From NCBI RefSeq assembly GCF_018413645.1, contig NZ_JAHCDA010000003.1, positions 110,959 to 174,958 of the forward strand: a stretch of DNA of 64,000 nt. The letters run 5' to 3'. Both the position numbers and the translations under genes were made by a program. How positions within the stretch are numbered: the stretch's first letter is position 1; each line of letters begins with the position of its first letter. Below the pieces are notes generated by a model. That model worked only from the letters and a program-made list of their open reading frames with translations, was not told the DNA's origin and ran no database searches. Below, in pieces: positions 8,069 to 16,931 of this stretch. This stretch comes from Roseococcus pinisoli. Its GTDB lineage: Bacteria > Pseudomonadota > Alphaproteobacteria > Acetobacterales > Acetobacteraceae.

Positions 8069-9052
8069 TCAGCCGTTGACTTCGACGCCGTAGCCGTAGG
8101 CGGTCGCGTCGAGCTCCTCGATCTGGACCGCCACACGGCAGGTCACGACCATGATGTAGACGCGCTCGGAGATGTTCTTGTCGAACTCCATCGACACCTT
8201 CCGCTGGATGCCGAAGATCAGGTTCTGCGGGTTGGTCAGCAGCACCTTCGGGTCGGGCATCATGTGGACGGCCTCCACGGGGACGCCGTAGGCCGGAACG
8301 GGCGAGGAGCCCGTCAGCGTGGCGTCACCCAGCGCCGTGCCACGGTTGGCCAGGCTGTCGCGCCACATCGTCTCGGCGTTCACCGAGGTGAAGTAGCGCA
8401 TCAGCGGCAGGTTCCGCAGATACGGGATCGGGAGCTGCATCTTGATGTTGCGGAACAGCTCCTTCGTCACGCCGGCGCCAGCGTGATCGTAGATGTGGCC
8501 ACCCGGGCCGGCCGCGTTCTTCAGGTAGCCGTCGAAGAGCGTCATGTAGGCTTGGTCGTCGGCGTCTGCCGACGTGTAGGACGTGCTGGAGAGGAGGGCG
8601 AGCTCTTCCAGATCAGTCGCGGTGCGCTCGGCGATCATCGAGAGCAGCGTGTCCTGCAGACCGCCGCGCGAGGCCGCGTTGACCGGATCGTTGGTCGCGG
8701 AGGTGGCGCGCTCGATGTTGTCCTCGAGCACGTCGTAGGGCAGCCGGACCTCGGCGATGACCTCCTTCGTGTTCAGCTCGATCTGGCTGGTCGTCGCCTT
8801 GGCACGCTGGGCCTGCGTCAGGGCGACGCTGGATTGTGCCGCGCGCAGGATGCGCGTGCCGAAGCCGATCTTGTTGATCTTGCGGCTGGGCGAGAGCATC
8901 TCGACCACGCGCGCCTGGCGCAGGATCGTCGGCTCCTTGATCAGCTTCCGGATGAAGGAGTTGCCCTGCTCGGGGAGCAGGGTGCCGCCGTTGGAGGCGA
9001 GGTCCGCGATGGCCATGTCGGCCTTACGCAGCAGTTCCTGATTGCTCGGCAT
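8069..9052 (-). CDS. Major capsid protein, HK97-fold type
   Basis: 327 residues, the usual size for a processed HK97-like capsid protein without delta domain. The order of elements fits: N-terminal arm, LPEQGNSFIRKLIKE segment, a strand with VEMLSPSRKINKIGFGTRIL, spine helix around DLEELALLSS and the C-terminal domain with an MEFDKNISERVYIMVVTCRV pattern. It follows protease and scaffold genes and precedes the connectors. The delta/scaffold function appears to be on the separate upstream gene. Confidence 0.82.
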   Translation of the reverse strand: MPSNQELLRKADMAIADLASNGGTLLPEQGNSFIRKLIKEPTILRQARVVEMLSPSRKINKIGFGTRILRAAQSSVALTQAQRAKATTSQIELNTKEVIAEVRLPYDVLEDNIERATSATNDPVNAASRGGLQDTLLSMIAERTATDLEELALLSSTSYTSADADDQAYMTLFDGYLKNAAGPGGHIYDHAGAGVTKELFRNIKMQLPIPYLRNLPLMRYFTSVNAETMWRDSLANRGTALGDATLTGSSPVPAYGVPVEAVHMMPDPKVLLTNPQNLIFGIQRKVSMEFDKNISERVYIMVVTCRVAVQIEELDATAYGYGVEVNG

Positions 9053-9073
9053 GATGTGCGAAGTCCTTCTTGG

Positions 9074-9853
9074 TCAGACGCGCGCGTAGGCGGTGTCGAT
9101 GGGGGGCAGGGAGGAACCCGACTCGCTCTTCAGCGTGCGGGAGGCGGGGTCTCCGTTCGCGTGCCCGGGGACGAAGCCAGAGATGGCGGCATCCTGCTTG
9201 CTCACGGCGGTCTCGGCCTTGGCGAGACGATCGCCGAGGTCCGAAAGCTTGTTCCCCATCTCGCCGAACTGAGCGGAGAGGGGTTGGATGGCGGCCGCGA
9301 TCGCGGCGGCGAGGGAAGTCTCCAGATCGGCCTTGGTCAGGCCTTCGGGCTTTGCAGCCGGCTCCTCGGCCTTCTTCGCTTCGTCGGCGACCCGTTCGGC
9401 CTCGGCATCCTCTTCGGCCTCGGCATCCTCTTCGGCCTTCTTGTCTTCGGCGGCCTTGGCCTCTTCGGCGGCGAGTTCCTCGGCGGTCTTCTCGCCGTCC
9501 TTGCCGTCGTCCTTGGACAGCGCGGCAAGGCGGGCCTCTTCCTCGGCGCGGGCGGCAGCACCGCCATCGGACGGCGGCTCGGCCTTCTTCGTGACGGTGA
9601 AGCCCTGGCTCTCCATGAGAGCGGTCGCATCCTCGATCGATTTCTGGAGGGCCTCCGCCTTCTGGGCGGCCTCCGCCGTCACGACAGCGCGGGCGTCCTC
9701 CTGCTTACGAAGCGAGGTGCTGAGGTCGATTCCCATCTGGGTGTCTCCTTTGGTGATCCGGAAGGGCAGTCGGCTCGCACCGCGCTTCACGAGGCTGACG
9801 AAGCTGAGCTTCACGCCGCGCAACTCGGTCGCGGGGACGTCAATGGTTGGCAC
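9074..9853 (-). CDS. Scaffold-like protein with possible internal start
   Basis: 259 residues. The first 35 (LRGVKLSFVSLVKRGASR pattern) resemble the segment found at the end of XkdF-type proteases. Residues 75-175 are highly charged and coiled-coil-like, rich in glutamate, alanine and lysine, as in capsid scaffolds. The start overlaps the protease gene by 14 nt. An internal ATG at 9736 is preceded by AAAGGAG eight bases upstream, a much better ribosome site than that of the first start, so a 220-residue scaffold alone may also be made. Confidence 0.65.
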   Translation of the reverse strand: MPTIDVPATELRGVKLSFVSLVKRGASRLPFRITKGDTQMGIDLSTSLRKQEDARAVVTAEAAQKAEALQKSIEDATALMESQGFTVTKKAEPPSDGGAAARAEEEARLAALSKDDGKDGEKTAEELAAEEAKAAEDKKAEEDAEAEEDAEAERVADEAKKAEEPAAKPEGLTKADLETSLAAAIAAAIQPLSAQFGEMGNKLSDLGDRLAKAETAVSKQDAAISGFVPGHANGDPASRTLKSESGSSLPPIDTAYARV

Positions 9854-10451
9854 TGATGGCCTCCACGAAGCTGAAGCGGTGGGCGTGCGGGGCGGCGCCA
9901 GATGTCTCAGTCACCGTGCCGCGCTTGATGATGTGCCAGTGGCCGTCGACCTCATCGGTCTGACCGCCAAGGAACACGCCGTCCTTGTCGTACTTCACGA
10001 CGAAGGTGTGCTCATGCTCGTGGTTCTTGGTGGTCTGGCCACTGAGTCGGTCGGGAATGTCCATGGTCACGATCGTCGGGTGCCGCTCGCCGAACCCATC
10101 GAAGGAGAAGCCATTCAGCTCACCCTTCTCGACACGCTCCCAGACATCCTGCGGGCAACGTACACCCAAGACCCAGGCGCCCTCGATGAAGTCGGGGTCG
10201 CCCTTCCGAGCAATGAAGCTCTCGACAACGACCGTCCCGGACTCGGTCTGGTTGTGCTCTTCGTCGATGGCGTTCACGAGGCCGGCGCTGACGAAGCCGT
10301 GCGCCATCTTGCGGATCTCTTCCGCCGTCATGACGTCGCCCTGGCTGTCGGGGACGCCGGGTGCGTAGACCTCGCCATAGACCAGGCGCAGCACGGCATC
10401 GGCCTTCTTGACGGCCACCTCTCGCGCGACTGGATTTTCGGTCTGGCTCAT
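9840..10451 (-). CDS. XkdF-like prohead protease
   Basis: 203 residues, ATG at 10451. The pattern VYGEVYAPGVPDSQGDVMTAEEI near residues 23-45 and a following AIDEEHNQ and WVLGVRCPQDVWERVEKGELNGFS region are those of the XkdF family of putative phage serine proteases, which cleave scaffold and capsid precursors. A histidine-rich C-terminal part (around residues 145-200) is present. It lies between MuF and scaffold genes. The palindrome at 10476 sits just ahead of it. Confidence 0.75.
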   Translation of the reverse strand: MSQTENPVAREVAVKKADAVLRLVYGEVYAPGVPDSQGDVMTAEEIRKMAHGFVSAGLVNAIDEEHNQTESGTVVVESFIARKGDPDFIEGAWVLGVRCPQDVWERVEKGELNGFSFDGFGERHPTIVTMDIPDRLSGQTTKNHEHEHTFVVKYDKDGVFLGGQTDEVDGHWHIIKRGTVTETSGAAPHAHRFSFVEAISANH

Positions 10452-10475
10452 GCGGGGAAAATGACGAGATTTTCC

Positions 10476-10491
10476 GTGCACCCGGGTGCAC
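10476..10491. repeat. Dispersed 16-bp palindrome, copy 3
   Basis: GTGCACCCGGGTGCAC, perfect, 25 bp before the protease start and 29 bp past the MuF stop. Confidence 0.88.
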
Positions 10492-10520
10492 AAATCTGAG
10501 CCGGTAGTGGATGTGAGCCG

Positions 10521-11543
10521 CTACGGCGCCGGCGGGTTCTTCTTGAGTATCTCGGCGAGTTTCGACCAGAAGCTCTCGGCCTCGGAATCGTGGACCGTAA
10601 ACGACTGCAGTCCGTCGTTATTTCCTGCGGGAGGCACAGCAGGCGGGGCGGCTTTGGCGTCACCATCGGCCACGATCAAGCAGCGGCAGCCCGGGTGCCA
10701 GGGCGGTAGATTCCACCCCCGAGCTATCAGTTCCTGATTTTCTAGGCTCTCGAACTCCGCGATGCCGGCCTTGTTCTGGCGTGGAAACGGAGCGGCCGAC
10801 TTCAGATCCTCGGGATCATCGAGCAGGAGCAAACGCTCGACCTTTCCCAGCGTGTCCCGCACGGGAAAACGCCTGCCGTTCATGTGGGCGCATATCGGGC
10901 AGATGCGGTCGTCCAGCGTTGAGTCGATCTGGTAGTGCGTTTGGTTGCGCGCCTCTGCCTCCCCCAGCGCCCCAAATGCAACGAGCCGGCTGGTGGTCAG
11001 ATTGGCGGCGATATCCTTCATCGCCCGACCAGTCCCCATAACGACGGCGTTCATCGCGTCGGCCATATCGGCATAAGGATCGTCGGCCTTAAGCAGCCCC
11101 TTGGGGGAGCAGCAGAGGTCTCCCTTGATCAGGCCGGGCGTACCTTCGGGCAGGGGGGCTCCAGCTCGATAGGCGATGGCGAAGGACGTCACCTGCTTCA
11201 CCAGCAATTTGCGCATCGAGCGCGTGGCCATCATCTCGGCCTGGTGGATCGCAGTCTTGATCTGGAGATGCGGCAGAGCCTGCATGTAGCGGCTCTCCTG
11301 TATCGGGCCCATGCGGGAGGCCCCGAAGAGGATGGCCGACACGGCGAGTTCGCCGAGCTTGGCACGGGTCTCCTGGGAGAACACCGGTGGCGCCCATTTA
11401 TCGAGGACACCGAGGGCGTTCTCGGGGTGTGCGTGGCTCGCAGCCTCGTCTGCTACCGCTTGGAGATCGGGCTGGACAGCAGCACCGATGGCGGCAGCGA
11501 ACGAGGTCTCGACCGCGACGTAGGTCTGGAGCTTAGGCCTCAC
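10521..11543 (-). CDS. MuF-like minor head protein
   Basis: 340 residues. The signature is the C-terminal D-R-I-C-P-I-C-A-H-M-N-G segment (about residues 214-225) and the later W-H-P-G-C-R-C motif (about 283-289), together the conserved cysteine/histidine set of the phage Mu gpF / SPP1 gp7 family. These proteins bind the portal inside the head and are often ejected with DNA. It follows the portal block and overlaps the 2H phosphoesterase gene by 11 nt. Confidence 0.88.
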   Translation of the reverse strand: MRPKLQTYVAVETSFAAAIGAAVQPDLQAVADEAASHAHPENALGVLDKWAPPVFSQETRAKLGELAVSAILFGASRMGPIQESRYMQALPHLQIKTAIHQAEMMATRSMRKLLVKQVTSFAIAYRAGAPLPEGTPGLIKGDLCCSPKGLLKADDPYADMADAMNAVVMGTGRAMKDIAANLTTSRLVAFGALGEAEARNQTHYQIDSTLDDRICPICAHMNGRRFPVRDTLGKVERLLLLDDPEDLKSAAPFPRQNKAGIAEFESLENQELIARGWNLPPWHPGCRCLIVADGDAKAAPPAVPPAGNNDGLQSFTVHDSEAESFWSKLAEILKKNPPAP

Positions 11544-12027
11544 GCTTCTCGACCAGAGTGGCCTGGTAGTTGTTCGAGATGGGCGCGAAGATTTCGGGGC
11601 CGAATTCGAGAGGACCGGAATATGCGGTCAGGCTGGCGAGATCGGCGGGTCCGCTTTCGTAGCTGAGGGTCACATGGGGCTGGTAGGTCTCATGGTCCCA
11701 GGACGCGCCGGCGTTCCGGAAGGCCTCGAAACGCCATTGGAGGCCTTCGCTCTGGAAGCGCAGCACTCGAGCCCCCTTGTCGCCGAGTATCTCGACCATA
11801 CGAGCGCCGCCCGCCTCAACATAGGCATAGCCATTCCAATCCGGGTCCACGGCGAACCAATCGATCGGCGTCTTGGAGTAGCAGCAGGTGACGTGCATCT
11901 CCTCCTGGGGGACGGTCTTCTCGAAACCGTTCTCCTTCGCCCACTTGATCAGGTCATAGGCGTTGAGTAGCCGGCGGCTAACGTAGAGCGGGCGCGGCTC
12001 GGACTTCCGGAAGAGGAAGTGGTTCAT
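11533..12027 (-). CDS. 2H phosphoesterase, Acb1-like candidate anti-CBASS protein
   Basis: 164 residues, ATG at 12027. Two H-V-T-x motifs (HVTC about residue 45, HVTL about residue 124) separated by about 80 residues define the 2H phosphoesterase fold of RNA ligase/cyclic phosphodiesterase relatives. Phage Acb1 proteins belong to this fold, degrade the cyclic oligonucleotide messengers of CBASS immunity, and are often encoded beside portal/MuF genes, as here. The fold is well supported; the anti-CBASS role is inferred. The N-terminus resembles those of two ADP-ribosyltransferase-like proteins of this phage. Confidence 0.72.
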   Translation of the reverse strand: MNHFLFRKSEPRPLYVSRRLLNAYDLIKWAKENGFEKTVPQEEMHVTCCYSKTPIDWFAVDPDWNGYAYVEAGGARMVEILGDKGARVLRFQSEGLQWRFEAFRNAGASWDHETYQPHVTLSYESGPADLASLTAYSGPLEFGPEIFAPISNNYQATLVEKREA

Positions 12028-12605
12028 GATGTGCCCCCTGACTTTCGGAAGACCTTCCCGAGAGCCGTCTGGTTGAAAATTGCGACGACGAGCGCCTTGC
12101 CCGAGGCCGCGTCGGTCTCGACCAGGCTGTCGTAGCCTTCGGCCATCCACGCCTCTCGAAGGGCCGCGTTCTCCGTCTGCTCCTCGTTCCACAGCCGCAG
12201 GGGCTGCCCATCCAGGCCCGGGACGGTGAGGCCACCAGGCAGATTGAAGATCGGTGGCACGAGCTTCGCCTTCAGCTTCGAGACCTTGGCCTCGACTTCG
12301 GTGGTGGTCCCCACGAAAGGGGCCTTGATGGCGTGTTCCGCTGTCAGCTTCACCTCACCGAAGTCCGCCTTCTCCGGACCCTCGCCTGGGAAGAAGTAGA
12401 GGCCCGCCCCCTGCCACGATCTGGCACTGCTTCGCGATAAATCATGCGTACCGGCCTCGATCGAGGCGGCTCGCTCCTTGGTCGTGAAGTGCGAGATGAC
12501 TCCCCCAACGAGGCCAGATGCTTTCGCCGCGAAGCGCCCTATCCCGTCTCGGGGCTGATCATCGTCCTTGAGGAGGAGACTGGTCCGTCGGGTGAAGTAG
12601 GTCAC
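12024..12605 (-). CDS. ADP-ribosyltransferase-like protein of the head block
   Basis: 193 residues. A central SHFTTKERAASIEAG and GLYFFPGEG pattern followed by a C-terminal W-M-A-E-G-Y-D-S-L-V-E-T motif and an AIFNQTALGKV end is the layout of small phage ADP-ribosyltransferase-fold proteins found next to portal and MuF genes. Near the N-terminus (about residues 19-26) is an R-D-x-x-G-R-F motif shared with the transferase at 40109-41005. The stop overlaps the following start (ATGA). Activity is not proven from sequence. Confidence 0.55.
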   Translation of the reverse strand: MTYFTRRTSLLLKDDDQPRDGIGRFAAKASGLVGGVISHFTTKERAASIEAGTHDLSRSSARSWQGAGLYFFPGEGPEKADFGEVKLTAEHAIKAPFVGTTTEVEAKVSKLKAKLVPPIFNLPGGLTVPGLDGQPLRLWNEEQTENAALREAWMAEGYDSLVETDAASGKALVVAIFNQTALGKVFRKSGGTS

Positions 12606-12607
12606 GA

Positions 12608-14455
12608 TCAGGCTTCTCCTGCTGTGCGCATTGCAGCGATGGTGCAGCCGGCAAGGAGGCTGGTGCCCTCCGGGTCGATGGACGGGTCCATGTACTGGCG
12701 CACGGCCAGGGCCGCCCGGAGCTTCGCCTTATTGCCCTCGGACAGGCTTTCGGCGGCAGTAATGGTCTTGGTGAGCCCGACATAATCTCGTCGTCGGAGC
12801 CCAATCATCACCTCGTCGGCGAGGCCCAGCACGCCTATCGGCGTGTCGTGCTTTGAGACGGGCTTCGGCTGAAGGCCACTGCTTTCAGGGGCCACTGCCA
12901 ATCTTGGGTTGCCGGGCGGGGAGCTGTTCTGAGCTTCGTCTGTGGCATCGCCACTCACCTCGAGGGTTTGAGGTGGCGGCGGTTCAGGAGCCGCAACCAC
13001 GGTGAGGTTGAGGGCCGCGATCTCATTGACGTTCGTCACTACTTCGGCGAGGTCGACGCGCTGTGTGGCCATGGCGAGCTGGAGGCCGGCCATCTTGGTC
13101 GCAGTGTCCACCACGGCCATGGGCTTTGAGCGGAAGACGCAGCACTTCACGTTGAGGCGGGGGAGCACCCGTCGAGTGATGACGTTGTCGAACTCGTCCC
13201 GTTCAGGCCGGAAAACCTGGCTCTCGGCGAGCAGAACGGCGGCATAGGCAGTGGCGAAGGACACGCCTTCGTAGTCACCCGTGAACATTCCAGACAGACG
13301 GAACGAGCGCCGGATCTTTTTCTCGCAGGCGACGTCGTAGCTCTGGAACATGCCGTCCTTCTGTTGGTCGGCGCCAAAACGTTCGACCTTGATGTCGACG
13401 CCGCTGGCCTTGTCCAGCGAGCCGCCGGCGGACTGCACTTCCACGATAGCGGCACGGTGTTGGCCGCCTTGCTTCGGCGCGAACTTCTGCTCAAGAGCGG
13501 CCCGAGTTTCCTCAGTCGCGATGCCGCCTCCAACGATCAGGAGGATCGGGGGCATGCCGCCGCTGTCGAAGAACTCGAGGTTGTGCTCCTCGGCCCGGCG
13601 CTGACCGATCACCGACGGGATCTGACCCTCCCAACGGGGCACGCCATAGGGCGACCCTGCATCCGGGTTCAGTTTGAAATGGAGGATCTCCGTCGCGCGC
13701 TTATCGAGCGGTACGGGGGCCTCGGCCGTCTCCCACATACCGGTTTCACAGTTGAGGTGCCGGGTGGCGCCGAACTCACGGAAATAGAGTAGCTTCCCAG
13801 CGACAATCTGGGCGAAGCGCCGCTCCCGTATGTAGGTGCTCATCGTTACTTCGACGCCGTTGCGCTCGATTTTAACAGGCGCCAGAACGGGGGCATCTAG
13901 CCGCAGCAGGCGGATGTTGCGCGATGGCGCATGGCGCATGAACACCAGCTCGCCCTTCACGTTGGACAAGCACTCCATGTAGCCGTTGCCGGTGTTCTCT
14001 AGGTCGCGGCGGACCTTCTTGCGGAGAGAGAGGAAGGACTCTCCCGGCCATGTCTCTTCGAAGAAGCTCTTCGCCCGTTGAATGTGGCCCTGATGTTCAG
14101 CGGCCTCCTCTTTGTCGGGGTCAGCCCCGCCGACTGAACCGTCGGTTTCCTTCTCGCCGTCATCACCCTTCTCGAACTCAATGACGTGACCAGTCCCGTC
14201 GACGTTGGTCTCCATTGAATCAATGCACGGCCCGAGAGAGGGGTTCGCCTGCACCAGGCGCTCCAAGGTCGTGGGTGGGTAGGGTGGGGCAAGCAGCGAG
14301 AGGCTTGCCCCTGTGGGTGTTCCTTCCCCGGAATAGAACTCTCGGAATTCGTCCTCGACCTCGAGGGCACGGGGAGTGATCGCAGACGTCGACCCACTGG
14401 CTGCGCCAACGAGGGTGACCTTCAGTTTGCTCTCGTCGACAGACGCTTCGGCCAC
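12608..14455 (-). CDS. Portal protein, PBSX/phage portal family
   Basis: 615 residues. The start is a GTG at 14455, six bases after AGGAG; the open frame extends upstream through the palindrome but lacks a ribosome site there. Portal hallmarks: NPSLGPCIDSMETNVDG near residue 75, the RKKVRRDLENTGNGYMECL segment, the HFKLNPDAGSPYGVPRW loop about residue 275, then AEEHNLEFFDSGGMPPILL. The last 100 residues are an extra proline-rich and helical tail. It forms the dodecameric DNA entry ring. In this phage it lies more than 10 kb from the terminase genes. Confidence 0.85.
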   Translation of the reverse strand: MAEASVDESKLKVTLVGAASGSTSAITPRALEVEDEFREFYSGEGTPTGASLSLLAPPYPPTTLERLVQANPSLGPCIDSMETNVDGTGHVIEFEKGDDGEKETDGSVGGADPDKEEAAEHQGHIQRAKSFFEETWPGESFLSLRKKVRRDLENTGNGYMECLSNVKGELVFMRHAPSRNIRLLRLDAPVLAPVKIERNGVEVTMSTYIRERRFAQIVAGKLLYFREFGATRHLNCETGMWETAEAPVPLDKRATEILHFKLNPDAGSPYGVPRWEGQIPSVIGQRRAEEHNLEFFDSGGMPPILLIVGGGIATEETRAALEQKFAPKQGGQHRAAIVEVQSAGGSLDKASGVDIKVERFGADQQKDGMFQSYDVACEKKIRRSFRLSGMFTGDYEGVSFATAYAAVLLAESQVFRPERDEFDNVITRRVLPRLNVKCCVFRSKPMAVVDTATKMAGLQLAMATQRVDLAEVVTNVNEIAALNLTVVAAPEPPPPQTLEVSGDATDEAQNSSPPGNPRLAVAPESSGLQPKPVSKHDTPIGVLGLADEVMIGLRRRDYVGLTKTITAAESLSEGNKAKLRAALAVRQYMDPSIDPEGTSLLAGCTIAAMRTAGEA

Positions 14456-14467
14456 GGGGTTCTCCTG

Positions 14468-14483
14468 TGCACCCGGGTGCACG
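14468..14483. repeat. Dispersed 16-bp palindrome, copy 4
   Basis: GTGCACCCGGGTGCAC, perfect, immediately upstream of the AGGAG ribosome site of the portal gene. A protein bound here would cover the translation start region of the DNA. Confidence 0.88.
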
Positions 14484-14562
14484 AGCCCCTCTCTGGCCCC
14501 TTAGGTATGGCCTTTGGCCGCTGCCTTGGAGGCCTGGCCGGCTTCTGCAACCGCAGTGCCGG

Positions 14563-16926
14563 TCAGGCTGCGAACTTCATCTTCTTCATGGTGCCCAGGG
14601 TCTGACCGATCTCAGCGTCGGCCGTGAAGACGAGCTGCGGCTTCCACCCGAAATCCTTCTCGAACGGCAGACTGGCCATCAAGTCGGTCATCTTCTTGGC
14701 CACATCCAGGGCGTGATCCTCCTTCACCACGGCGATGGACTGGTCGTGGATGGTCGCGACGGGGGTGTAGTGGGGGATGGTGAGTCGGGCGGCGGTGACG
14801 GCCAGCACCAGCATGTCCGAGAGCGTGCTCTGCGGCTCGGCGTTGATGGCCTGGCGCTCGGCCGCGTTCCGCACGTTTGACAGCGGGCTGTAGATCTGGG
14901 GCAGGTGTCGTCGGCGGCCGAGGGGCGACTGCACGAACCCGTCCCGCTTCACCTGGGCGACCTTCGCCTTGTACCAGGCGAGCAGGCCCGGGTACGTCGC
15001 AAAGAAAGCGTTCCGCTGCTCCTCCGCCTCCTGCAGCGACAGCCGCAGGCGCGACTGCTGCCAGGCGAAGGCCTGGAACCCTTCGGCCGACATGCCGTAG
15101 ACCAGCCCGAAGTTCGAGATCTTACCGCGCTTGCGGAAGCTGTCGAAGACATCGGGCTGCGAATCTACCCAGGTCAGGAAGACCGCCACGTCTACCCCGG
15201 CGATGCCGGCGGCCGTCTTGCTGTGCAGGTCGACGCCCTGGGCGTAGGCCGCGAGCATTGCCGTCTCTTCGGCGAAGCAGGCAACCAGTTTGAGTTCGCC
15301 CTGCTCATAGTCGTCGGCAACCAGCAGGTAGCCGGGCGGCGCGATCAGACATGCGCGGATACGCTTGGCCCATTTGTTGTGCTTCGGGATCGTCTGCAGC
15401 GCTGGCGCCGTGCAGGCAAGACGCCCCGTCGCCGTCCCGCCGTCGTCGTCTTCATCGTCGAACACCCGGCCGGCGTGCAGGCTGAAGGTGCCGTGGAACT
15501 TACCGTCCGCCCGCAGATGCTTGAGGAAGCCTATCACGTAGGTCGAGAGGGCTTTGCGAGCGATATTCAGCTCGGCGAGGATGGCGCAGATACGCTCGGC
15601 CTCGGGGACGTGCGCGAACATCTCCAGGTGTGACTTCGCGGTCGAGGGCTCCTGCTTGCCCTGTCCGTCCTTGCCGCCGCCCGTGAGGATGATGGGCTTC
15701 AGGTTCAGGCCCAGCGGGGAGAAGAAGTAGTCACGCATGATGGCGGGGCGCGTGAGCTTCAGATTGTCACTGTACTTGGCCTTGATCCGGTAGGGGAGGA
15801 GGTCGAGCGCGGCGGCCTCAAGACTGGCGATCTCCTTCTCCAGGTCAGATTTCAGGAGCGCGTAGGCCTCCTGGTCGACGAGGATGCCCTCCTCCTCCAT
15901 GGCCATGAACGTGTGCGAGGCCGGCAGAAGCACCTTCGTGTAGAAGTTCAAGAGCACCGGCTGGGCCAGCAGCTCCGGGATCATCTTCTCGGCCACCCGG
16001 TAGGTCGCGTCGGTATCGCCGCCCATGTAGGGCAGGAGCTTCTCCTTCGACACCAGGTCCATGCGCGACTTGTCCGTCGTGCGGTTGAACTCCGCGTCGT
16101 AGCCGCCGAGCTCCGAGACGTAGACCTTCGTGTGCGTCTCGAGGCTGTTCGACCGGTTTTCATTCAACAGCGAGCCGGCCAGCAGCGTGTCGAACGACAG
16201 ATTCGTGCACGAGATCTTCCAAGCGACCTTGAGCCAAAGAAGATCGAACTTCGCGTTGGCGCCACGCAGCCGGACCATCGGCGTGGACAGGAGCCATGTG
16301 AGCTGCTGGAGGATCAACGAGGCCTGCTCGCCCGTGGCGATGTCCTTCACGAACACCGCGTCGCCCTGGCCCGCCACGCGCGTAAAGCCGACTGACAGGA
16401 TCTTGCCGCCGGCGATGAAAGGCGAGAGCCCGAGGGTCTCGCAGTCGAAGGCTAGGGGGGCCGGTTTGCCTGTCTCGGCGAAGCGGTCCTTCACCCACTG
16501 GATCGTCTCGGCGAAGCATTGGACCCAGCGGTAAATGCCCATCTTCGGCAGGAGCGAGCCGGTCGTGTCGAAGCGATGCGAAAGCATAACGTCCCACTCG
16601 ACCTCAACCCCCAGGGCGGGATCGAAGTCGGAGACGCCGGGCTCGTGGCTCAACAGGTAGTGGCCCTCGCCCGGGTGAGCCTGAAACAGCCGCTCACGAA
16701 GGCTGCTGACGGTGCGGCCCTTCGGGGCGATGCCGTCGACTTGCAGCACCTTGAGGGCATCCTTGCCCATCGCCAGCACCACGTCCCCGGGTGGGGGGAC
16801 GTAACGTATGGGCACGTGCGGGCTGAGACTATGGCACAGGTGCTTCGGTGACCCGATGCGCCGCATGATGGGTGGAAGGTGCGCCTGAAGCGCCTTTCCG
16901 TGTGCAGCCGTCCAGAAATGAATCAT
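14563..16926 (-). CDS. DNA polymerase, family A, with 3'-5' exonuclease
   Basis: 787 residues. The exonuclease domain has D-C-E-T at 161-164, N-A-K-F-D around 224-228 and Y-M-G-G-D at 300-304. The polymerase domain has motif A (D539-Y-E-Q-G-E-L), motif B (K602 to Y610-G) and motif C at 727-729. Motif C reads H-D-Q, not the H-D-E common to Pol I and T7 polymerase, an unusual change at a metal-proximal position; I checked the codon (CAG). The N-terminal 140 residues are not exonuclease-like and are unrecognised. It should replicate the phage genome. It lies between early genes and the head block. Confidence 0.93.
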   Translation of the reverse strand: MIHFWTAAHGKALQAHLPPIMRRIGSPKHLCHSLSPHVPIRYVPPPGDVVLAMGKDALKVLQVDGIAPKGRTVSSLRERLFQAHPGEGHYLLSHEPGVSDFDPALGVEVEWDVMLSHRFDTTGSLLPKMGIYRWVQCFAETIQWVKDRFAETGKPAPLAFDCETLGLSPFIAGGKILSVGFTRVAGQGDAVFVKDIATGEQASLILQQLTWLLSTPMVRLRGANAKFDLLWLKVAWKISCTNLSFDTLLAGSLLNENRSNSLETHTKVYVSELGGYDAEFNRTTDKSRMDLVSKEKLLPYMGGDTDATYRVAEKMIPELLAQPVLLNFYTKVLLPASHTFMAMEEEGILVDQEAYALLKSDLEKEIASLEAAALDLLPYRIKAKYSDNLKLTRPAIMRDYFFSPLGLNLKPIILTGGGKDGQGKQEPSTAKSHLEMFAHVPEAERICAILAELNIARKALSTYVIGFLKHLRADGKFHGTFSLHAGRVFDDEDDDGGTATGRLACTAPALQTIPKHNKWAKRIRACLIAPPGYLLVADDYEQGELKLVACFAEETAMLAAYAQGVDLHSKTAAGIAGVDVAVFLTWVDSQPDVFDSFRKRGKISNFGLVYGMSAEGFQAFAWQQSRLRLSLQEAEEQRNAFFATYPGLLAWYKAKVAQVKRDGFVQSPLGRRRHLPQIYSPLSNVRNAAERQAINAEPQSTLSDMLVLAVTAARLTIPHYTPVATIHDQSIAVVKEDHALDVAKKMTDLMASLPFEKDFGWKPQLVFTADAEIGQTLGTMKKMKFAA

Positions 16927-16931
16927 GCGCC

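Noticed and set aside
7553..9856. 767-codon plus-strand open frame
   Set aside because: Antisense to capsid, scaffold and small head genes, with the same shadow composition; no domain.
10476..10491. Palindromes read as transcription terminators
   Set aside because: They have no loop bases and are rarely followed by a T tract, and one lies directly against a ribosome site; a DNA-binding site fits better.
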